Assembly: GCA_003222195.1 (NCBI GenBank)
Contig: QHVB01000030.1
Span: 186,001 to 250,000, forward strand
DNA: 64,000 nt
Origin: Gemmatimonadota bacterium
GTDB taxonomy: Bacteria; Gemmatimonadota; Gemmatimonadetes; Gemmatimonadales; GWC2-71-9
Reading direction: 5' to 3'
Positions 58,270 through 64,000 of this stretch are shown piece after piece. The notes beneath the pieces were generated by a model. The model was not told the origin of the DNA and did not search any database. It was given only the letters and a program-made list of their open reading frames with translations. How positions within the stretch are numbered: position 1 is the first letter of the stretch; each line of letters begins with the position of its first letter. The position numbers and the translations under genes were made by a program.

Positions 58270-59688
58270 ATGTCCGACACGCTGATGGTGAGTGTGTCGG
58301 GGGTTCGAGGTCTCGTCGGCACCGATCTCACCCCCGAAGTCGTCGCCCGCTGGGCGGCGGCGTTCGGGACGTGGGCGAGAGCGGGGAGGGGGGGAGGGGA
58401 CGGGGGAAGAGGGAAGCGTGGATCGCGCGTCGTTGTGGGGAGGGATGCGCGGACCTCGGGTCCGATGTTCGCGCGCGCGGCGACGGCCGGTCTGCAGTCG
58501 GTTGGCTGCGATGTCATCGATGTGGGCTTGGTTGCCACACCTACGGTACAACTCGCGGTGGAGCACCATCGGGCAGCCGGCGGCATCATCCTCACGGCCA
58601 GCCACAATCCCATCGAATGGAACGCGCTGAAGTTCGTCGGTCCCGATGGCATCTTTCTCGACACCGCCGCGGGCACGCGGGTACGCGACCTGGCTGCCGC
58701 GGACTCCCTGCCACGAGCCGGCTTCAAGGCGATAGGTGGGATCGAGGCGGATTCGGAGGCGATTGACCGCCATCTCGCCGCCGTACTCGTGTTGCGGGGA
58801 GTCGACGTCCGGGCGATCCGGCGCCGCCGGTTCCGCGTGGCGCTCGATACCGTGCGCGGTGCGGGCGGGGCGGTGATGCCGGAGCTGCTCGAGCGGCTCG
58901 GGTGTCGGGTGGCGGCGATCAACCTGGAGACCGACGGCCTGTTTCCGCGGCCGCCGGAGCCGGTGCCCGAGAATCTGAAAGCCCTGGGCGCGCTGGTGCG
59001 ACGGAAAAAAGCCGATATCGGAATCGCCGTTGATCCGGACGTCGATCGATTGGCGGTCGTCGATGAACGCGGCAATCCGATCGGTGAAGATTACACGCTC
59101 GCGTTTGCCATTAGAGCGGTCTTGGGGAAGCGGGACGGGGGATGGGGGAAGGGTAGGAGCGTCGTCTGCAATCTGTCGACGAGTTTGGTGGTCGAGGATG
59201 CGGCGAAGCAGTTCGGTGCGACGGTCGTTCGCGCGCCAGTCGGTGAGGCGTACGTCGCGCGCAAGATCATCGAGCTGAAAGCGGTGATCGGTGGCGAAGG
59301 CAACGGCGGCGTGATGTATCCCGCCTTGCACGTGGGACGCGACGCGCCGGTCGCCGCCGTGCTCGTGCTGTCGCTGCTCGCGCGGGAGCGCGTCACGGTG
59401 AGCGACGTGGTGGCACGAGCACCGCGGTACACGATCGTAAAGGCAAAAGTGGAACGCGGAATTCGGAATGCGGAACGAATGGGTGGGGTCTATGCGGCGC
59501 TGCGTGCCCGGTTTCCGGAGGCGAGCGCTGATCTACAGGATGGACTGCGTCTCGCGTGGCCAGATCGCTGGCTGCACGTGCGGCCCTCGGGTACGGAGCC
59601 CATCATTCGACTGATTGCGGAAGCGCCAACCGGCGCCGACGCGGAACGGCTGATCGCAGAAGGGCGGCGGTTATGTGCGGCATCGTAG
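58270..59688 (+). CDS. glmM: Phosphoglucosamine mutase with two G-rich insertions
   Basis: GlmM converts glucosamine-6-phosphate to glucosamine-1-phosphate for cell-wall synthesis. The 472-residue protein has the phospho-serine loop TASHNPIEWNALKFVG, the metal loop DPDVDRLAVVDERG, the sugar loop GEGNGGVMYP and the C-terminal phosphate motif RPSGTEPIIRLIAEAP. Two parts are low-complexity and break the conserved sequence: near residues 37-52 (RAGRGGGDGGRGKRGSR) and 282-292 (GKRDGGWGKGR). Both derive from G-rich repeats matching the one at 38088. Next to glmS, this places it in amino-sugar synthesis. The start is 3 bp from the previous stop. Confidence 0.93.
   Translation: MSDTLMVSVSGVRGLVGTDLTPEVVARWAAAFGTWARAGRGGGDGGRGKRGSRVVVGRDARTSGPMFARAATAGLQSVGCDVIDVGLVATPTVQLAVEHHRAAGGIILTASHNPIEWNALKFVGPDGIFLDTAAGTRVRDLAAADSLPRAGFKAIGGIEADSEAIDRHLAAVLVLRGVDVRAIRRRRFRVALDTVRGAGGAVMPELLERLGCRVAAINLETDGLFPRPPEPVPENLKALGALVRRKKADIGIAVDPDVDRLAVVDERGNPIGEDYTLAFAIRAVLGKRDGGWGKGRSVVCNLSTSLVVEDAAKQFGATVVRAPVGEAYVARKIIELKAVIGGEGNGGVMYPALHVGRDAPVAAVLVLSLLARERVTVSDVVARAPRYTIVKAKVERGIRNAERMGGVYAALRARFPEASADLQDGLRLAWPDRWLHVRPSGTEPIIRLIAEAPTGADAERLIAEGRRLCAAS
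58381..58416. repeat. G-rich repeat inside glmM (insertion 1)
   Basis: A purine-only G-rich stretch including GACGGGGGAAGAGGGAAG is identical over 21 bp with the left arm of the intergenic repeat at 38094-38114. It translates in frame as an Arg/Gly-rich insertion near residues 37-50 of GlmM. Its four or more G-runs can form a G-quadruplex. Confidence 0.8.
59123..59157. repeat. G-rich repeat inside glmM (insertion 2)
   Basis: GGGACGGGGGATGGG occurs here and, as its complement, in the right arm of the repeat at 38143-38174. It translates in frame as GKRDGGWGKGR, interrupting conserved GlmM sequence before VVCNLSTSLVVED. Confidence 0.75.
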
Positions 59689-61508
59689 GGTACACCGGGA
59701 AGCGACCCGCGGCGCCTGTCGTGCTCGAGGGTCTCAAGCGCCTCGAGTATCGCGGCTATGACTCGGCCGGCCTCGCCGTCGTCAACGGGGACGGGGAGCT
59801 CCAGATCTTTCGCGCGCCCGGGAAGATCGCCGTGCTGGAGCGGGAGCTCGGCACCCAGCTCCCGGAAGGCACCACCGCTCTCGCGCACACCCGCTGGGCG
59901 ACGCATGGTGTGCCCAACACCGTCAACGCGCATCCGCACGCGGACTGCGGCGGCACCATCGCGCTCGTGCACAACGGCATCATCGAGAACGCCGGCGCGC
60001 TGCGCCAGGCACTCAGCAAGCGCGGGCATGTGTTCCGGTCGCAGACCGACACCGAAGTCCTGTCGCATCTCATCGAAGAGACACACACCAAAGGCGCGCG
60101 CCTGGTGGACGCCACCGCCGCAGCGCTGCGCCAGGTGGAGGGGACGTACGGTATCGCGGTGGTCTCCAGCCGCGAGCCCGATACGATCGTCGCCGCGCGC
60201 CGCGGCTCCCCGTTGCTGGTCGCCATCGGCAACGGCGAAAACTTCGTCGCGTCCGACGCGTCGGCCGTGCTCGCGCACACGCGGTCGGTGGTGTACCTGG
60301 ACGATGGCGACATCGCGGAAGTCAAACCAGCCGACTATCGGATCACGGATCTCGCGGCCGCGGAGAAGGAAAAAGAGATCATGCAGGTGGAGTGGGATCT
60401 CGCCACGATCGAGCGCGGCGGCTACGCCCACTTCATGCTCAAGGAGATCGTGGAGCAGCCCGAGAGCATCCGCAACACGATGCGCGGGCGCCTGCTGGAA
60501 GAAGAGGGGACCGTCCGGTTCGGCGGATTGAACATCAACGACGAGGAGCTGCTCAAAGTGCAGCGCATCGTCATCACCGCCTGCGGCACGTCGTGGCATT
60601 CGGGGTTGATCGGGGAATACATGATGGAAGAGCTGGCCCGGATCCCGACCGAAGTCGAGTACGCGTCGGAGTTCCGCTACCGCAATCCGATCGTCGACGA
60701 GCGGACGTTGGTGATCGGGATTTCGCAGTCAGGTGAAACGGCGGACACGCTGGCCGCCTTGCGGGAGGCGAAGCGGCGCGGCGCGCGGACCCTGGGCCTG
60801 GTCAACGTCGTAGGCAGCACGATCGCGCGCGAAGTGGACGGCGGGATCTATCTCCACGCAGGTCCCGAGATCGGTGTGGCGAGCACCAAGGCGTTCACGA
60901 GTCAGATCGTGGCGCTGGCGCTCTTGACGTTGAAGATGGGCCGGCTGCGCGCTCTCTCGATCCTGCAGGGAAGGGAAGTCGTGCGCGCGTTGGCCAAGCT
61001 GCCCGACCTCGTGACGCGCGTGCTCTCGAAGGCGTCCGAGATCGAGCAACTCGCCGATCGTCTGATTCGCGCGCAGAACGTGCTGTATCTGGGCCGCGGT
61101 TACAACTTTCCGGTGGCGCTCGAAGGCGCGCTCAAGCTCAAGGAAATCTCCTATATCCACGCCGAGGGGTATCCGGCAGCCGAGATGAAGCACGGCCCGA
61201 TCGCGCTCATCGATGATCTGATGCCGGTCGTGTTCATCGCGCCGAAGGATGCCGTGCACCAGAAGGTCATCAGCAACATCGAGGAAGTGAAGGCGCGCGG
61301 CGGTCGTGTGATTGCGATCGTGACGGAGGGCGACACCGCGCTCGACAATCTGGCGGACCACCGGATCGAGATTCCCGAAACGCTCGACCTGTTGACGCCG
61401 GTCATGAGCGTCGTGCCGTTGCAGCTGCTGGCCTACTACATCGCGGTTCGCCGGGGGTGCAACGTCGACCAGCCCAGGAACCTCGCCAAGTCGGTGACCG
61501 TGGAGTGA
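59673..61508 (+). CDS. glmS: Glutamine-fructose-6-phosphate aminotransferase
   Basis: GlmS makes glucosamine-6-phosphate from fructose-6-phosphate and glutamine, the entry to amino-sugar synthesis. The ATG at 59673 exposes the catalytic cysteine in MCGIVGYTGKR, and the 611-residue length is standard. The glutaminase domain has RLEYRGYDSAGLAV, HTRWATHGVP and HNGIIENAG. The two SIS domains have ISQSGETADTLAALR, ASTKAFTSQI and LGRGYNFPVALEGALKLKEI, and the C-terminus ends LAKSVTVE as usual. It overlaps glmM by 16 bp and dtd by 4 bp. Confidence 0.97.
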   Translation: MCGIVGYTGKRPAAPVVLEGLKRLEYRGYDSAGLAVVNGDGELQIFRAPGKIAVLERELGTQLPEGTTALAHTRWATHGVPNTVNAHPHADCGGTIALVHNGIIENAGALRQALSKRGHVFRSQTDTEVLSHLIEETHTKGARLVDATAAALRQVEGTYGIAVVSSREPDTIVAARRGSPLLVAIGNGENFVASDASAVLAHTRSVVYLDDGDIAEVKPADYRITDLAAAEKEKEIMQVEWDLATIERGGYAHFMLKEIVEQPESIRNTMRGRLLEEEGTVRFGGLNINDEELLKVQRIVITACGTSWHSGLIGEYMMEELARIPTEVEYASEFRYRNPIVDERTLVIGISQSGETADTLAALREAKRRGARTLGLVNVVGSTIAREVDGGIYLHAGPEIGVASTKAFTSQIVALALLTLKMGRLRALSILQGREVVRALAKLPDLVTRVLSKASEIEQLADRLIRAQNVLYLGRGYNFPVALEGALKLKEISYIHAEGYPAAEMKHGPIALIDDLMPVVFIAPKDAVHQKVISNIEEVKARGGRVIAIVTEGDTALDNLADHRIEIPETLDLLTPVMSVVPLQLLAYYIAVRRGCNVDQPRNLAKSVTVE

Positions 61509-61951
61509 GAGTCGTTCTCCAGCGAGTCTCTCGCGCCGTCGTTCGGGTCGACAGCCGGGTCACCGGGAGCATCGGGCCCGGCTTTCTCGTGCTCGCCGGC
61601 TTCGCGCCGACGGATACGGATGCGCAGCTCGTCTGGATGGCGGAGAAAATCCTCGGCCTGCGCGTCTTCGGGGATGCGGAAGGTAAGATGAACCGCGATC
61701 TCACCGAGGCGCACGGCGGCGTGCTCGTCGTGTCACAGTTCACGTTGTACGGAGACGCCAGCAAAGGCCGGCGGCCGAGCTTTATCGATGCCGCCCCGCC
61801 GAACGTGGCGATCCCGTTGTACGAAAGATTTGTCGCGCTCCTCACAGAGAAATCGGGCGGAAAGATCCCCGTCGAGACCGGTGAGTTCGGCGCCATGATG
61901 GAAGTCGAACTGGTCAACGACGGGCCGGTGACGTTGATTTTGGAGAAGTGA
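61505..61951 (+). CDS. dtd: D-aminoacyl-tRNA deacylase
   Basis: Dtd removes D-amino acids wrongly attached to tRNA. The GTG start gives 148 residues beginning MRVVLQRVSRAVVRVD, a typical family start. The active-site motifs are present: SQFTLYGDASKGRRPSF and the C-terminal VNDGPVTLILEK with the conserved cis GP. The start overlaps the glmS stop and the stop overlaps maf, so the three are tightly coupled. Together glmS and dtd both touch cell-wall/D-amino-acid biology, though that link is only suggestive. Confidence 0.96.
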   Translation: MRVVLQRVSRAVVRVDSRVTGSIGPGFLVLAGFAPTDTDAQLVWMAEKILGLRVFGDAEGKMNRDLTEAHGGVLVVSQFTLYGDASKGRRPSFIDAAPPNVAIPLYERFVALLTEKSGGKIPVETGEFGAMMEVELVNDGPVTLILEK

Positions 61952-62526
61952 AACCGATCGTTCTCGCCTCCGGCTCCCCCCGCCGGAAGCAGCTCCTCGA
62001 AATGCTGCGCATTCCGTTCCGCGTCATCGCGCCCGACGTGGACGAGCACGTCCTGCCCGGCGAAAAGCCCGACGCCTACGTCACGCGCTTGTCGCGCGCC
62101 AAGGCTCAGGCGGTGGTCTCGCTCGCCCCCCAAGACATCGTCTTGGCAGCCGATACAACAGTAGTCATCGAGCATTCGATCCTCGGCAAACCCGAGTCCC
62201 CAAAAGACGCCGTTCACATGTTGGAGCGCCTCCAAGGTCGGACGCACGAAGTCTTGACATCGGTAGCGGTCGCCGAGAACGGGCGGCTGGAACAGGCGCT
62301 CGATGTCTCGCGGGTGACGTTCCGTCCCAACGATCGCCGCACGCTCGAGGAGTACGTCGCCACCGGCGAGCCGCTCGACAAGGCGGGCGCCTATGCGATT
62401 CAGGGACTCGGCGCGCCGCTGATCGAGCGGGTCGAAGGAGACTTCTTTGGTGTGATGGGGTTGCCGCTGCGGCTCGCGCTGGACCTGCTGGCGAAATTCG
62501 GCCGGCCTTACCGCTTCACGCGATAG
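61948..62526 (+). CDS. maf: Maf-like nucleoside triphosphate pyrophosphatase
   Basis: This nucleotide-sanitising enzyme hydrolyses dTTP, UTP or modified nucleotides. The 192-residue protein has VLASGSPRRKQLLEMLRIPF at the N-terminus, VDEHVLPGEKPDAYVTRLSR, VLAADTTVVIEHSILGKPES and GAYAIQGLGAPLIERVEGDF, all Maf family motifs. The final part VMGLPLRLALDLLAKFG is also typical. The GTG start overlaps dtd. Its 3' end overlaps the convergent cyclase gene by 19 bp. Confidence 0.95.
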   Translation: MKPIVLASGSPRRKQLLEMLRIPFRVIAPDVDEHVLPGEKPDAYVTRLSRAKAQAVVSLAPQDIVLAADTTVVIEHSILGKPESPKDAVHMLERLQGRTHEVLTSVAVAENGRLEQALDVSRVTFRPNDRRTLEEYVATGEPLDKAGAYAIQGLGAPLIERVEGDFFGVMGLPLRLALDLLAKFGRPYRFTR

Positions 62527-64000
62527 ACCGGCACCTTCTTCGCTTTTCCTTTGACCTGAATCGGCTCGAGCGCTTCGACAGCGGGCTTCTTTTTCAGCTG
62601 TTGATAGAACGGCTCGGAAATCAGGATCTCGTTCGGCCCAGCCTTGCCGCAGAGGCGGTATGCGGTGTTCACCGCGTCCCCGATCACCGTGTATTCGAGC
62701 CGCCGGTCGGAGCCGATGTTCCCGGCGAACACCTCACCGAAGTTGATGGCAATACCGATCTGGACCTCGGTCCGGCCTTCCTGTTTCCATTTGAGGTTGA
62801 GCTTCTCGAGCTCGGCCAGCTGCGCGATCGCGCACTGGACGGCGCGGTCGGCATCGTCTTCGTGGACGATCGGCGCGCCCCATAGCGCCATGATCGCGTC
62901 CCCCATGAACTTGTCGAGCGTCCCGCCAAACTCGAAGACCTTGTCCACCATTTCGGTGAAGTACTCCGTGAGCAGCCGCGCGATTTCGTCCGGGCTCATC
63001 GTCTCGGACATCGGTGTAAAACCACGAATGTCGGAGAAGAACACGACGACGGGGCGCTTCTCACTGGGCAACCGTCCCGCATCCTGCTGTTGCGCGATCA
63101 CCTGGGCGATATTGGGCGAGAAGTATCGCTCGAAGTTCGAGCGGACAAGCGCTTCGCGGCGGATCCGCTCGGACAGCTGCGAGTTCTCGATGGCAACGGC
63201 GGTCAAGCCTCCGAACGCGATCAAGAATTCGAGATCCTCGTCCGCGAACGAGTGCGTCGCGGTCAGGTTGTCGACGTACAGGATGCCGAGGACCTTCGAG
63301 TCCGAGCCCATGAGTGGGGTGCACATCGCGCTCCGCACGCTCTGGATGAGAATCGACTTTCCCTTGAAGCGCTCGTCGGCGGCCGCGTTATCCGACAGAA
63401 TCGCGACCCGCTCCTCCACCGCCTTCCGCGCGATCGACTGGGGCACGTGCTTTGCCGCGCTCGCGTCCCCGGTGCGGCTCTTCGAGATCCTCGGCACCAG
63501 CTCGTTCGATTTGCCGTCGAGCAACAGAATCGACACGCGGTCGACGTTCATGATCTGAAACGTGAAATCCACGACCTTGTCGAGCAGGCGGTCGAGCTCC
63601 TGCTGCTTCGACAGCTCTTTGGAGACCTCGAGCAGCAGCGACAGCTTCTTCTCGCGCCGCTCTTCGAGATTGTCGGCTTTGACCTTGAGGTGCGACGCGC
63701 CCTGCGGCTCGTCGATCACGATCGCGGGGACGCCGCCCGAGACGCTCACGGGCAGCTGCCGGACGATGGTGCCCCCCGCCGCGCCACCCTTCGTGGATGG
63801 CTTGAAGTCGGCGGGGGGCGGCACGACCTGTGGCCGCGGGGCGGGCGCCGTCACCTCTTTTACGCGAAACGCCACTTTCCCGAAGGTCACGACATCGTTC
63901 GCACCGGCGTCGGCCTCGGTGATCTTGGCGCCGTTCAGGAATGTGCCGTTGGATGAGCCCAGGTCGGTGACCCGGACGCCACTTTCGGTCAGCACGATTT
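62508..64000 (-). CDS. FHA-GAF-class III adenylate/guanylate cyclase, 5' truncated at window edge
   Basis: The frame runs to the right edge, so the N-terminus is missing; GTG 63995 is only a possible internal start. The visible part has an FHA domain end (VRVTDLGSSNGTFLNGAKI), a low-complexity linker, a GAF domain (residues 135-290: DRLLDKVVDFTFQIMNVDRVSILLLDG, FADEDLEFLIAFGGLTAVAI), and a class III nucleotide cyclase domain (VVFFSDIRGFTPMSETMSPDE, DKFMGDAIMALWGAP, GIAINFGEVFAGNIGSDRRLEYTVIGDAVNTAYRL). The metal-binding aspartates are present. It would turn a phosphopeptide-linked or small-molecule signal into cyclic AMP or GMP. Confidence 0.93.
   Translation of the reverse strand, partial: IVLTESGVRVTDLGSSNGTFLNGAKITEADAGANDVVTFGKVAFRVKEVTAPAPRPQVVPPPADFKPSTKGGAAGGTIVRQLPVSVSGGVPAIVIDEPQGASHLKVKADNLEERREKKLSLLLEVSKELSKQQELDRLLDKVVDFTFQIMNVDRVSILLLDGKSNELVPRISKSRTGDASAAKHVPQSIARKAVEERVAILSDNAAADERFKGKSILIQSVRSAMCTPLMGSDSKVLGILYVDNLTATHSFADEDLEFLIAFGGLTAVAIENSQLSERIRREALVRSNFERYFSPNIAQVIAQQQDAGRLPSEKRPVVVFFSDIRGFTPMSETMSPDEIARLLTEYFTEMVDKVFEFGGTLDKFMGDAIMALWGAPIVHEDDADRAVQCAIAQLAELEKLNLKWKQEGRTEVQIGIAINFGEVFAGNIGSDRRLEYTVIGDAVNTAYRLCGKAGPNEILISEPFYQQLKKKPAVEALEPIQVKGKAKKVPVYRVKR

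Noticed and set aside
1-64000. tRNA, rRNA, CRISPR, prophage or insertion sequence
   Set aside because: No such structure, transposase or repeat-spacer pattern was seen; the repeats found are short intergenic types.

Overview
The window is 64 kb of compact, high-GC bacterial chromosome. It holds about 60 protein genes, and no rRNA, tRNA, phage, insertion sequence or CRISPR array was recognised. The gene content fits a Gram-negative-type, respiring, menaquinone-using soil or aquatic bacterium: a TonB-dependent receptor, TolC and other beta-barrel proteins, an ETF/ETF-quinone oxidoreductase system, stressosome genes and cyclic-di-GMP enzymes. The style suggests Gemmatimonadota or a related phylum. 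That assignment is inferred from gene families and was not tested.

Layout. Positions 1-5020 (+): a 5'-truncated repeat protein, then etfB-etfA-ETF:quinone oxidoreductase. Positions 5024-17818 (-): a long, mostly overlapping run. In transcription order it contains gpmI, an outer-membrane protein, a tungstate/molybdate-type ABC permease and ATPase, a QueD-like protein, fdhD, a CoA-binding protein, mobA, mobB, moeA, a diguanylate cyclase, an M61 peptidase and a MarC protein, followed by two MEDS-domain paralogues. Much of this run serves molybdenum/tungsten cofactor use. Positions 17829-29723 (mainly +): a secreted SH3 protein, a small DUF2281-like protein, guaB, a TonB-dependent receptor, an amino-acid permease, nrnA, an Mrp/ApbC ATPase, a secreted helical protein overlapping a minus-strand LuxR-type regulator, and a MASE1-GGDEF cyclase.

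Positions 29748-35016: a stressosome module rsbR-rsbS-rsbT-rsbX directly behind the MASE1-GGDEF gene, a MATE exporter, a SAM hydrolase-like protein, and a convergent sigma/anti-sigma pair. Positions 35042-41482: quinone tailoring genes ubiE-ubiD-ubiA and ubiX, split by a reverse-strand oligopeptidase B. Positions 41479-52670 (+): an unusual VanX dipeptidase/M1 aminopeptidase fusion, a YfcE-like phosphodiesterase, a DUF922 lipoprotein, a HlyD/FtsX/TolC export set with no ATPase, and an ABC exporter followed by a DUF1854 gene. Positions 52748-57122 (-): mutM, purD, an M48 peptidase and a cystathionine synthase/lyase. Positions 57181-64000: an HD-GYP response regulator, glmM-glmS-dtd-maf, and a right-edge-truncated FHA-GAF-adenylate cyclase.

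The most notable observations are: the three-enzyme-like architecture of the VanX-M1 fusion; an ETF:quinone oxidoreductase lacking one of the four cluster cysteines; FdhD and QueD homologues lacking conserved cysteines inside a molybdenum-cofactor operon; a stressosome joined to a cyclic-di-GMP cyclase; and several families of short intergenic repeats. Two of these repeat types are also found inside conserved genes (glmM and gpmI).
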